16,635 nt of DNA from an uncultured Spartobacteria bacterium (GTDB lineage: Bacteria > Verrucomicrobiota > Verrucomicrobiia > Chthoniobacterales > Terrimicrobiaceae): assembly GCA_903915315.1 (NCBI GenBank), contig CAIWSO010000456.1:1-16635 (forward strand), given 5' to 3'. The notes beneath the pieces are model-generated. The model searched no databases, was not told the DNA's origin, and saw nothing but the letters and a program-made list of their open reading frames with translations. Positions 6,044 to 13,606 of this stretch are shown here, piece by piece. The translations under genes were made by a program, and so were the position numbers. How positions within the stretch are numbered: position 1 is the first letter of the stretch; the number at the start of each line of letters is the position of its first letter.

Positions 6044-7045
6044 CTAAATTGCGCCGACGATATCGCGGATTAACTCGGGGCCGTGATAAACGAAGCCTGT
6101 GTAGATCTGAACAAGGTTCGCGCCGGCATCGAGTTTTTCCTTGGCTGAGGCGGCGTCCATGATTCCGCCGGAGGCGATGATCGGGAGTTGAGTGGCGGAA
6201 CGAAGGGTGCGGATGACTTCGGTTGAGCGTTGGCGGAGCGGTGCGCCGCTCAGTCCACCGATCTTGTCTGCGGGAGCAGGGATGGCGCTGTGGTCGAGGG
6301 TCGTATTTGTGGCAATGAGGCCGGCCAGCTTTTCCGACTCGGCGAGCGCTGCCATCTCGCGAACGGCGTCATCGGTGAGATCAGGGGCGATTTTGACCAG
6401 AAGGGGCTTCCCGCTGTGGATGCGCTTAAGAGTTCGGATAATCTGGGCCAGAGAATCGCTATCCTGCAGGGTGCGAAGGCCGGGGGTATTCGGCGAGCTC
6501 ACATTGATAACGAAGTAGTCTCCATATGGAAGGAGGAGGTTGTAGCTTGTGGCGTAGTCCGAGGCGGCATTTTCCAGCGGAGTCACCTTGGATTTTCCAA
6601 TGTTGATACCTACGGGAATGCTCGGCCAACGACCGCTGGATTTGAGGCGGCGAAGACGTTTCGCTGCGGCACTGGCTCCTCGGTTGTTGAATCCCATGCG
6701 ATTGATGAGGGCTTCCTGCAAGGGAAAGCGGAAGCAGCGTGGCTTTTCATTTCCGGGTTGGGCGAGTGCGGTGATTGTACCTGCTTCCAAAAAGCCGAAT
6801 CCCATCGCCTGCCATGCGGGGAGGGCGACGGCATTCTTGTCCATGCCGGCGGCAAGTCCCACGGGGTTCGGGAAATTAAGACCAAAAAGTCGCAGTGGGC
6901 GCTGGGGGAGGGGGCCGAACATTGAGCGAATAAGTGGTGATGGCGTGAGTCGGAGCGCCGCCATGGCGAGATTGTGGGCCGCTTCGGCGGGCAGGCAGAA
7001 TAAAAGCGGGCGCAGAATTTGTAGGTAGCAGTTCACTACGATCAA
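6044..7045 (-). CDS. pyrD: Dihydroorotate dehydrogenase, class 2 (quinone-dependent)
   Basis: 333 residues. It oxidises dihydroorotate to orotate with FMN, passing electrons to membrane quinone, in de novo pyrimidine synthesis. The N-terminal extension LRPLLFCLPAEAAHNLAMAAL (about 11-31) is the amphipathic membrane-associating region of class 2 enzymes. FMN/substrate motifs include NPVGLAAGMDKN (60-71), NRMGFNNRG (115-123), NVSSPNTPGLR (181-191, with catalytic S183 or S184; class 1 enzymes use Cys), LLVKIAPDL, IATNTT, GGLSG and IIASGGI. The start is uncertain: TTG at 7045 is given, and GTG at 7036 is equally consistent with the family N-terminus. No ATG is available and no clear Shine-Dalgarno sequence is present. 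It is the first gene of pyrD-glyS-xth, divergent from the operon starting at 7143. Confidence 0.95.
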   Translation of the reverse strand: MIVVNCYLQILRPLLFCLPAEAAHNLAMAALRLTPSPLIRSMFGPLPQRPLRLFGLNFPNPVGLAAGMDKNAVALPAWQAMGFGFLEAGTITALAQPGNEKPRCFRFPLQEALINRMGFNNRGASAAAKRLRRLKSSGRWPSIPVGINIGKSKVTPLENAASDYATSYNLLLPYGDYFVINVSSPNTPGLRTLQDSDSLAQIIRTLKRIHSGKPLLVKIAPDLTDDAVREMAALAESEKLAGLIATNTTLDHSAIPAPADKIGGLSGAPLRQRSTEVIRTLRSATQLPIIASGGIMDAASAKEKLDAGANLVQIYTGFVYHGPELIRDIVGAI

Positions 7046-7103
7046 TGTCGCCTACACCATGCCCTAGCTACAATCGGAAAGTGCGTGAATGGCTAGCACG
7101 GGC

Positions 7104-7132
7104 TTGACGGCGCTGGTTCCGGCTCCGATAAG
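7104..7132 (+). promoter_or_regulatory. Candidate promoter for the 7143-12958 operon
   Basis: TTGACG (7104-7109) is followed after 17 bases by GATAAG (7127-7132), giving 5/6 and 4/6 matches to the sigma70 boxes. Transcription from it would start only a few bases before the ATG at 7143, implying a nearly leaderless message. That fits the general lack of Shine-Dalgarno sequences here, but the very short leader also weakens the call. The rest of 7046-7142 shows no other clear signal, and I could not define a pyrD promoter on the opposite strand. Confidence 0.3.
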
Positions 7133-7142
7133 TGGGGGTTCC

Positions 7143-7658
7143 ATGACAGCACCTGAAATATTTGGAGTTTTGAGCGCATCCCAAAGCGCGGAGATTTTGA
7201 ACTGGTTGGCAAACCATGACCGCCCGGCCTATCGGAATTGCGCATCTATGCTGGCTACGCGCCGCAAGTTGCGGCCGGTTTTTGTTGAGCGTAAACCAAG
7301 GGATGAAAAAAACCAGTGGATGCAAGACGCGCTGACTCGACCCGCGAATGCCGATCTGGCGCTGGAAATCCTGCAGGTTTGGACGCTGGGGAACAACCTC
7401 GCGATGGTGGCTGAGTTTTTGGATGCGCTGGCGATTTCGCATGATGGCAAGGGGCTTATTGATCAGATACCCTCAGAGCCGCCGGCCGAAAAAGTGCAGT
7501 CCGCCGTTGAGGCTCTACTAGCCAATCACGGAGTCTTCCAGGTTTTCGTTTATTTGCATTTGTTTGCCGGTATGGATGAGGAAGGTTGGTTGACTCTCAA
7601 GGGTCTCCTTGCGACCCATCCCGCACTGGCTCCCGTAACGCTGGCAAAAGCGGCATGA
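7143..7658 (+). CDS. Conserved-looking helical protein of unknown function
   Basis: 171 residues from ATG at 7143. A longer frame from 7089 adds 18 residues of low-complexity character over the likely promoter. No signal peptide or membrane segment is seen, so it is probably cytoplasmic. Composition and pattern are alpha-helical throughout, with a strongly basic patch ATRRKLRPVFVERKPRDEK (38-56) followed by helices rich in Leu, Trp and Ala (LALEILQVWTLGNNLAMVAEFLDAL, given here in part: 72-96). I do not recognise an established domain. It is the first gene of a six-gene run, and its stop overlaps the gmhA start (ATGA at 7655-7658), so the two are likely made together. The basic patch could contact nucleic acid, but that is speculation. 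Confidence 0.7.
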   Translation: MTAPEIFGVLSASQSAEILNWLANHDRPAYRNCASMLATRRKLRPVFVERKPRDEKNQWMQDALTRPANADLALEILQVWTLGNNLAMVAEFLDALAISHDGKGLIDQIPSEPPAEKVQSAVEALLANHGVFQVFVYLHLFAGMDEEGWLTLKGLLATHPALAPVTLAKAA

Positions 7659-8221
7659 GCCCTTTTTCCGATTCCCTCAAAGGAGCGTTGGAAACCTTCG
7701 AGTCTCTCCGGATACTAGAACCGAAGGTGATGGAGGCCGCCAAGTTGGTCCTCGATTGCTTGAAGTCGGGTGGCAAGTTGCTCCTTTGCGGTAACGGCGG
7801 CAGTGCGGCCGATAGCTCGCACATTGCCACGGAGTTCACCTGCCGATTCATGGGCGATCGCCGCCCGTATCCGGCCATTTCGCTCACTTCCGATGGCGGG
7901 CTGCTCACCGCGATCGGAAATGACTATGCTTTTCAAGAGGTCTTCGCACGGCAAGTGCGGGCCTATGGCAAGCCCGGCGACGTGCTGATCACGCTCACGA
8001 CCAGTGGGAAGTCGAGGAATATTCTGTCTGCGATCGAAGAGGCGAAGCGGATCGGCGTCAAAAATATTGTCTTTCTAGGCAAGGGTGGAGGCTTCACCAA
8101 AGGGGCTGCCGATATTGAGATCCAAGTATCGGGAAACGTCACTGCCCGCATCCAAGAGGCCCACAAATTCCTCCTCCATACGATATGTGAGATTGTTGAG
8201 CCGAGTCTCGACAAGGAATGA
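7655..8221 (+). CDS. gmhA: Sedoheptulose-7-phosphate isomerase-like SIS-domain protein
   Basis: 188 residues, matching GmhA in length. GmhA isomerises sedoheptulose 7-phosphate to D-glycero-D-manno-heptose 7-phosphate, the first step to the ADP-heptose of the LPS core. The SIS phosphosugar loop is CGNGGSAADSSHIATEF (45-61) with the zinc/catalytic residues H56 and E60; TTSGKSRNIL (115-124) is the second phosphate-binding loop. The C-terminal RIQEAHKFLLHTICEIVE (165-182) carries Q167 and H175, equivalent to the Q and H of the E. coli enzyme. The start is ATG at 7655 within the ATGA overlap; an upstream in-frame ATG at 7586 would lie inside the previous gene. The other heptose genes are not in the window. 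A different phosphosugar isomerase of the same subfamily (DiaA-like) is less likely given H56, E60 and H175. Confidence 0.88.
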   Translation: MSPFSDSLKGALETFESLRILEPKVMEAAKLVLDCLKSGGKLLLCGNGGSAADSSHIATEFTCRFMGDRRPYPAISLTSDGGLLTAIGNDYAFQEVFARQVRAYGKPGDVLITLTTSGKSRNILSAIEEAKRIGVKNIVFLGKGGGFTKGAADIEIQVSGNVTARIQEAHKFLLHTICEIVEPSLDKE

Positions 8222-9321
8222 GTCTCCTTCTGACGATTTTCGCAGCCGTGCTGGGAGCGGTGGTGGGGTCGTTTTTAAATGCCTGTATCCACCGCATGCC
8301 ATTGGGCCTGAGTCTCACTGAGCCGCGTCGCTCTTTTTGTCCCTCCTGCAAAAAAACCATCCCATGGTATGAGAATCTGCCGCTTGTGAGTTGGCTCGCC
8401 TTGCGCGGGCGTTGCTCCACCTGCGGGGATGGGATCGCTTTTCGGTATTTCCTCGTTGAGTTACTGACGGCGGTATTGTTTTGGTGGGTTTGGGAATCGT
8501 ATGGGTTTCCGCTCGCCGTGCCTTATTGGGTGTTTATATCGCTTTTGGTTACGGCGACGTTCATTGACCTTGAGCATTTCATTATCCCTGACGAGATCAC
8601 ATGGGGTGGAGTGATTTTAGGCATTGGGCTGAGTATAGCTTTGCCGGAAATGATGGAAACCAGCTCGCGGTTCATGGCCGCGGGGTTGTCGCTGGGTGGC
8701 GCGGCTTTTGGTTTTGGGCTTCTTTTTCTTGTGGTTGAGGCTGGCAAATGGGCTTTCGGAAAAATCAAACACCGCTTCCCCGATGGAGAGGTCTTTGAAT
8801 GGCAGCGTCATGATGATGAAGCTGAAATCCATCTCGGGCCTGAAAAACTGAATTGGATAGATGTTTTTTCCCGCGAAAAGGACGTGCTCACGATCGAGTT
8901 GGATGGTCCTGTGGATGTGGATGGTCGCGAGATCACGGCGTCTAAATTGATTTTCCACTACAATCAGGCCGACCTTGCGGGCGAAACGTTCTCTTTAGAT
9001 AGCTTGTCAAAAATCACCGGGCGGATGCGCTCGATTGTGATACCTAGGGAGGCGATGGGGTTCGGCGATGTGAAATTCATTGCCTGTATCGGAGCGTTTC
9101 TGGGCTGGCAGGCGGTTCTTTTCACGCTCTTCTCCGCGTCCGTGATCGGCAGTTTGGCTGGAATCGCCGGAATGTTTCTCGCCAAGGATCGGGCAGGAAC
9201 CCGTATTCCGTTCGGGCCATTTTTGGCATTGGGGGCGATAATATGGATTTTTGGAGGCCGATTGCTGGCAGAATGGTATTTTTCGAACCTCTCGCATTTT
9301 CGTCTTCCTTTGGAATTTTAA
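8218..9321 (+). CDS. pilD: Type IV prepilin peptidase / N-methyltransferase with a long insertion
   Basis: 367 residues, against about 260-290 for typical PilD. The enzyme cleaves the leader peptide of type IV prepilins and methylates the new N-terminus, in the inner membrane. The N-terminal region has GSFLNACIHRMP and two CxxC pairs (C41/C44, C66/C69) with PWYENLPLVSWLALRGRC between, typical of the bifunctional form. The catalytic aspartates are D117 in FIDLEHFIIPDEIT and D284 in MGFGDVKF. Six to eight hydrophobic segments are evident. Between about 180 and 275, where the canonical protein has only a short loop, there is a hydrophilic insertion of roughly 90-100 residues (GEVFEWQRHDDEAEIHLG, DVLTIELDGPVDVDGREITA). 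The start overlaps the gmhA stop (ATGA). No pilin or assembly gene is adjacent. Confidence 0.92.
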   Translation: MSLLLTIFAAVLGAVVGSFLNACIHRMPLGLSLTEPRRSFCPSCKKTIPWYENLPLVSWLALRGRCSTCGDGIAFRYFLVELLTAVLFWWVWESYGFPLAVPYWVFISLLVTATFIDLEHFIIPDEITWGGVILGIGLSIALPEMMETSSRFMAAGLSLGGAAFGFGLLFLVVEAGKWAFGKIKHRFPDGEVFEWQRHDDEAEIHLGPEKLNWIDVFSREKDVLTIELDGPVDVDGREITASKLIFHYNQADLAGETFSLDSLSKITGRMRSIVIPREAMGFGDVKFIACIGAFLGWQAVLFTLFSASVIGSLAGIAGMFLAKDRAGTRIPFGPFLALGAIIWIFGGRLLAEWYFSNLSHFRLPLEF

Positions 9322-9360
9322 TCCCCACGAGCGACTCAATCTGTTGTAATTCCCATCGCC

Positions 9361-11196
9361 ATGTCGAAAACCGTCAAGCTTCCGTTCCCGCAGTTAGTGC
9401 GGGCATTTTGGAGTCCTTATTTGAAGTTGCTGGGGTATATGACTCCTTACCGCAAACGATTTTTTCTCGGCATCGCCTTCGGCGTTCTTGCTGGCATCGT
9501 GAGCGGATCGTTGACCTTGGTGATTCTTAAGGCGGGCGAATCCATCGGGGTGAAAATCGATAAATCCCAGCTCATGCCAGGTGCTATTCCGACTGGAGGG
9601 CCTGGGATTGGGGATGTGATCGGGATGAGTATGCTCATTCCTCTCGTGATGGTTCTCCGGGGGCTTTTTTCCTACCTCAACGTGTATTGTTTAGCGTGGG
9701 TCAGTTTGCGGGTCCTACGGGATATTCGGACCAAGTTATTTTCGCATCTCATGTCGCAATCGCTCGATTTTTTCAACCGTGAAAAGACGGGCACGCTCAT
9801 GTCGCGGGTAATGAGTGATACGCGGGTCACTCAAAATGCGCTGACTTCGATCTCAGCCGATGTCATCAAGGATCCGATCGCTGTTTTGACGCAGGTCGGT
9901 GTGCTTGTGGCGATTGATTGGAAATTCAGCCTCACCACGCTGGTGCTTTTTCCGTTGTGTATTCTTCCGGTGATTTATTTTGGGCGCAAGGTGCGTAAGG
10001 CCGGTAAAGCCGAAGAAAGGGAATCCGCCCAGATGTCTGTGATTCTTCAGGAGACTTTTGCAGGGGTCCGGGTGATCAAAAGTTTCGCCCGTGAGAACTA
10101 CCAGACCGAGCAGTTTGCGAAGTCGAGCGACACGCAACTCAGAAACAGCCTTCGGGTCCGCCGCAGTTCGGATATTGTGCATCCGTTGATTGAGTGTGTG
10201 GCCGCATTCGGTGTCGTCTTGGCGATGATCTATGTTTACTACGCCGACATCAGTTTTATCAAATTTGCAGCACTTTGCGGGGGTATTTTCATGCTCTACC
10301 AACCCGTCAAAAATCTCAGTCGTATTCCCATGCAGATGCAGAAGTGCATGGTCTCGGCAATGAATGTGTTTGAGCTTATGGACAAAAAGCCCAGCATTTT
10401 GGATCGCCCGGGGGCTATTGTGATGGGCAGGTCCGAGGGCCGGCTAGATTTTGAGAACGTGAGTTTCGACTATGGTTCGGATAAGGCCGCCGTGCAGGGG
10501 GTGAGTCTTCAGATCGAGCCCGGAAAAAAATATGCTCTTGTGGGGGCGAGTGGAGCCGGAAAAAGCACGATTCTGTCGCTCATTATGCGTTTTTACGATC
10601 CTCAGAGTGGGGTTGTTCGGATCGATGGGCATGATTTGCGGGATGTCGCCCAGCACTCGCTTCGCGAGACTGTGGGAATGGTGACCCAAGAGACATTTTT
10701 GTTTCACGATACGATCGCCGAGAATATTCGCTACGGCCGTCTCGATGCGACTCGGGAGGAAATCATTGCTGCGGCGCAGTCCGCCTTCGCACACGATTTC
10801 ATTCTGGCCCAACCGGACGGCTACGAAACCATCGTTGGCGACAAGGGCTGCATGCTCAGCGGTGGGCAGCAGCAAAGATTGGCGATTGCCAGGGCGCTTC
10901 TCAAAAATGCCCCGATTCTTCTTTTAGACGAGGCGACATCGGCTTTGGATTCCGAGAGCGAGCGAATGGTGCAAGCCGCTCTGGAGCGCCTCGCCGAGGG
11001 GCGTACCGTCGTGGCTATCGCTCACAGGCTTTCTACGATTCTCAATTCGGATTGCATTGTGGTGATGGATCAAGGTCGGATCGTGGCCACGGGTCGCCAT
11101 GAGGAACTTCTCCAAAAATCGGACCTCTATCGAAGTCTCTACGAGTTGCAATTTCACCACCACGACAGTTTGACTTCCGAGCCTACTGCGGCATGA
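9361..11196 (+). CDS. msbA: MsbA-like ABC exporter (membrane and ATPase domains fused)
   Basis: 611 residues. A type IV (exporter-fold) half transporter that would dimerise. The membrane domain spans about 30-330 with six helices, including the conserved SLDFFNREKTGTLMSRVMSD and VRVIKSFARE coupling segments. The loop between the first two helices (about 58-88) is longer than in E. coli MsbA and Gly/Pro-rich. The nucleotide-binding domain has Walker A GASGAGKST (395-403), Q-loop Q443, signature LSGGQQQR (499-506), Walker B ILLLDEATSALD (519-530) with catalytic E524, and H-loop H555. Exporters of this type move lipid A-core, other lipids or drugs; GmhA upstream makes an LPS-related substrate reasonable but unproven. 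The gap after the prepilin peptidase is 39 bases; the stop overlaps the next gene (ATGA at 11193-11196). Confidence 0.9.
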   Translation: MSKTVKLPFPQLVRAFWSPYLKLLGYMTPYRKRFFLGIAFGVLAGIVSGSLTLVILKAGESIGVKIDKSQLMPGAIPTGGPGIGDVIGMSMLIPLVMVLRGLFSYLNVYCLAWVSLRVLRDIRTKLFSHLMSQSLDFFNREKTGTLMSRVMSDTRVTQNALTSISADVIKDPIAVLTQVGVLVAIDWKFSLTTLVLFPLCILPVIYFGRKVRKAGKAEERESAQMSVILQETFAGVRVIKSFARENYQTEQFAKSSDTQLRNSLRVRRSSDIVHPLIECVAAFGVVLAMIYVYYADISFIKFAALCGGIFMLYQPVKNLSRIPMQMQKCMVSAMNVFELMDKKPSILDRPGAIVMGRSEGRLDFENVSFDYGSDKAAVQGVSLQIEPGKKYALVGASGAGKSTILSLIMRFYDPQSGVVRIDGHDLRDVAQHSLRETVGMVTQETFLFHDTIAENIRYGRLDATREEIIAAAQSAFAHDFILAQPDGYETIVGDKGCMLSGGQQQRLAIARALLKNAPILLLDEATSALDSESERMVQAALERLAEGRTVVAIAHRLSTILNSDCIVVMDQGRIVATGRHEELLQKSDLYRSLYELQFHHHDSLTSEPTAA

Positions 11197-12035
11197 ATTT
11201 GCAGCCATGGATGATCCCGGAGCATCTTGCACCGGGGGATGCAAGGAGCCTTGAAGGGGATTGGGCCGACATGGAGTTGCATCGCATCACCTCGCCCGAA
11301 GATCCTTTTTTCTCTCAGGCGTTCGGGGCGCTCTCTGCGGAGTTCGGTGATGCGGGAGAGATGGAGCAAGATTCGGTTATTGCACGGCGTATGCAATGGC
11401 TGCCGGAGCAAATGATCAATGGCGCCTCGATGCAATACGCTCTTCAGCTTGTGACGCGGCGGGGCGAGTTTGTCGCGGTGAGAGATCACACAGTCATCAT
11501 TCTCGAGTCCGAACCGAGAGCGGTCGTTCATCTTTCCCACAATCTGGTTGCTCCTGAGTGGCGGAGGAGTGGAATTGCTGGGTGGATGCGGGCCCTTCCA
11601 GTCGCGACGGCCATGGATTCCATTCAAACACTTCGATTGCCAAGTGCGTCGCCGGTGACACTGGTAGGAGAAATGGAACACTTCGATCCGACGCGATCAG
11701 CGACATTGGTTCGCCTCACTGCCTACGAAAAGGCGGGATTCAAAATGGTCGATCCCGAGCTTGTAAGTTATCTCCAGCCTGACTTTCGTGACCCAGCGGA
11801 GATCGACATTTCTTCCGGTCCACAGCCATTGCCACTCACGCTGATGCTCCGACGGATGGGGCGTGAAGCGGAGGGTTTTGTGAGCGGCGCCGAGATCTTT
11901 CACAACGTCAAAGCCCTCTACAAAATGTATGCATCGGAGTTTAGATCGGCGGACATGTATCAGGTTTACGAATCGTTAAAAAACTATCCTGCGGCAGGGG
12001 CTCGGATTCCGCTCAAACCTCCAACCGCGCGATGA
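11193..12035 (+). CDS. GNAT-like acetyltransferase domain protein
   Basis: 280 residues. The centre has a GNAT-like acetyl-CoA site: a beta strand AVVHLSHNLVAPEW (110-123) running into RRSGIAGWMRAL (124-135), which fits the R/Q-x-x-G-x-G/A pyrophosphate-binding loop and following helix. The later YEKAGFKMVDPELVSYLQP (178-196) resembles the closing Y-x-x-x-GF segment of GNAT proteins. The N-terminal 90 residues and the C-terminal 80 (GFVSGAEIFHNVKALYKMY) have no assignment. The substrate is unknown. Both ends overlap neighbours by ATGA: the ABC exporter before and the HDAC-like gene after. Opposite acetyl-group chemistry in adjacent, coupled genes suggests related substrates, which is inference. 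No Shine-Dalgarno sequence precedes the start. Family recognition is by motif only. Confidence 0.65.
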   Translation: MNLQPWMIPEHLAPGDARSLEGDWADMELHRITSPEDPFFSQAFGALSAEFGDAGEMEQDSVIARRMQWLPEQMINGASMQYALQLVTRRGEFVAVRDHTVIILESEPRAVVHLSHNLVAPEWRRSGIAGWMRALPVATAMDSIQTLRLPSASPVTLVGEMEHFDPTRSATLVRLTAYEKAGFKMVDPELVSYLQPDFRDPAEIDISSGPQPLPLTLMLRRMGREAEGFVSGAEIFHNVKALYKMYASEFRSADMYQVYESLKNYPAAGARIPLKPPTAR

Positions 12036-12958
12036 CTCTTTTTCACGATCCGGGATTTGCGGCGCCGATCGGCAAGCATATCATGCCGATCTCGAAATTC
12101 GGATTGGTGGCGGCGGAGGCCAAAAAAGCCTTTCCTGATATAGCCATCGTTTCACCCGATCCCGTCACTGATGCTGATCTGCTGAGGGTGCACGCCCCGG
12201 ACTACATATCTGCGGTGAAAACGGGGGAACCTCGTTCGCTGGCGGAGTCGCAGAAATTTCCATGGAGTCCGGAGTTGTTTCCCAGTGTATGCCTGACCGG
12301 AGGTGGTGTTCTCGCTGCTGCTCGGCAGGCTCTTTCGGATGGCATATCCGGGGCGTTGGCAAGTGGGTTTCATCATGCGTGCAGGGATCATGGTGAGGGT
12401 TTTTGCACTTTCAATGGGCTCGTTGTTGCCCTCGAAGCCATGCGGGCGGCGGGGCAGATCCGCCATGCGGCGGTGCTGGATCTCGATCTTCATTATGGAA
12501 ATGGCACTGCACAATTGACCGCAGAGCGTTCTTGGATGAGGGCATTGTCGATTTACGGGAACGACTATGATTCCAATACGCCCTATCGTGACGTTCGCTC
12601 AAGGCGCCACGTGGATGGGGACAATCATTTTTCCGTTCCTCTTATTCCGTCGGGATCGAGCGATCGTAATGTCCTAATGCAAGCCCTAGACGATCATCTG
12701 GATTGGATTCTTGAGGGAGAGAGACCGGATATTCTTCTCTATCAGGCTGGAGTTGACCCACTCCGAGACGATCCTTATTCGCCTCTGGACTTGGATCATG
12801 CCGACCTCATGGAGCGTGATCAGCGGGTCTTTCAGTTTGCTAAGAGCCACTCGCTACCAGTCGCTTGGGTTCTCGCAGGAGGGTATACCGAGGATATTTC
12901 GCAGGTGGTCGAGGTGCATCTCAATACACTCAGGGCGAGTGTGGGGGTCTTCGGTTAG
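12032..12958 (+). CDS. Histone deacetylase superfamily (HDAC/AcuC/APAH-like) deacylase
   Basis: 308 residues, a full catalytic domain. The arginase-deacetylase fold active site is complete: paired histidines H114-H115 in SGFHHACRDHGEGFCTFN, zinc ligands D152 and H154 in LDLDLHYGNGT and D242 in YQAGVDPLRDDP, and the transition-state tyrosine Y285 in LAGGYTED. Bacterial members remove acetyl groups from protein lysines (AcuC), polyamines (APAH) or small molecules; which applies here cannot be read from sequence. The N-terminal FHDPGFAAPIGKHIMPISKF is typical of a bacterial subgroup of about 300 residues. It follows the GNAT-like gene with an ATGA overlap and ends tail-to-tail with the TVP38-type gene, their stop codons overlapping at 12955-12958. 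Confidence 0.92.
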   Translation: MTLFHDPGFAAPIGKHIMPISKFGLVAAEAKKAFPDIAIVSPDPVTDADLLRVHAPDYISAVKTGEPRSLAESQKFPWSPELFPSVCLTGGGVLAAARQALSDGISGALASGFHHACRDHGEGFCTFNGLVVALEAMRAAGQIRHAAVLDLDLHYGNGTAQLTAERSWMRALSIYGNDYDSNTPYRDVRSRRHVDGDNHFSVPLIPSGSSDRNVLMQALDDHLDWILEGERPDILLYQAGVDPLRDDPYSPLDLDHADLMERDQRVFQFAKSHSLPVAWVLAGGYTEDISQVVEVHLNTLRASVGVFG

Positions 12959-13599
12959 GTTGCGTTCGGTTCGTCATTGACGACTTCCGGCGCCACTGAT
13001 TTCAGCGCCTTGTGTGCGGTTCGGGTGATCCAAATCGTGACAAGGATGGTGACAATAATTTCTGTGGCATAGATCATCCATGCAGTTGGGCCCTGGTGGA
13101 TTCCCCCCTTCGCAGCGGACCCTAACACGGCCCCAGCGAAAGCGTAGGCGGCACTGATGGGAAAGAAGCCAATCCACGACGCAACGATGTAGCGCCAAAA
13201 AGGAACACGGGAAAGCCCAAGAGCACAGCTGACCAAGCTGTGAGGAAGAATGGGGGAAATACGGGTCAGAATGATCAACCGCCAAGAATCTCGGCTGGCA
13301 ACATGGTTCAGGGCTTGAAATTTTCGGCTACCAGCGAAGCGGCGCTCCATCCACCCACGTAGCAAATAGCGGGTGGTAAGAAAATTCGTGAGCGCACCGC
13401 CCACAGAGGCAATGGAAACGAGGAGCGTGCCGCCCCCAAATCCATAGACGGCGCCCGCTCCGAAGCTCAATACAGAACCTGGAAGGAAGAGGATGCACGA
13501 GAGCGTGTATAGGATCACAAACCAGACCCAACCGATTGGCCCAGTGTGCTCGATCCAAGCCATCGCCTGTTCCATCCACGATGTCCACTGCGCGAGCAT
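12955..13599 (-). CDS. TVP38/TMEM64 (DedA/VTT-type) membrane protein
   Basis: 214 residues with about five hydrophobic segments (roughly 22-39, 44-72, 106-128, 136-162, 176-195). The SNARE-associated/VTT domain is marked by FLPGSVLSFGAGAVYGFGGG (38-57) and ILTRISPILPHSLVSCALGLS (110-130) followed by PFWRYIVASWIGFFP. The family includes DedA proteins and eukaryotic TMEM41/VMP1, several of which act in lipid scrambling or undecaprenyl-phosphate recycling; the TVP38 branch is less well defined, so no specific substrate is given. Its ATG at 13599 lies seven bases after the gatB stop, so it is probably the last gene of aroC-cvpA-gatB-TVP38. Its stop (TTA on the plus strand, 12955-12957) overlaps the HDAC stop. 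The tail after 200 is hydrophilic. Confidence 0.88.
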   Translation of the reverse strand: MLAQWTSWMEQAMAWIEHTGPIGWVWFVILYTLSCILFLPGSVLSFGAGAVYGFGGGTLLVSIASVGGALTNFLTTRYLLRGWMERRFAGSRKFQALNHVASRDSWRLIILTRISPILPHSLVSCALGLSRVPFWRYIVASWIGFFPISAAYAFAGAVLGSAAKGGIHQGPTAWMIYATEIIVTILVTIWITRTAHKALKSVAPEVVNDEPNAT

Positions 13600-13606
13600 C
13601 CGGAGC

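Noticed and set aside
12980..13015. GGCGC/GCGCC inverted repeat near the TVP38 stop as a bidirectional terminator
   Set aside because: The stem is only five pairs with an 11-base loop, has no T run on either strand, and lies within coding sequence.
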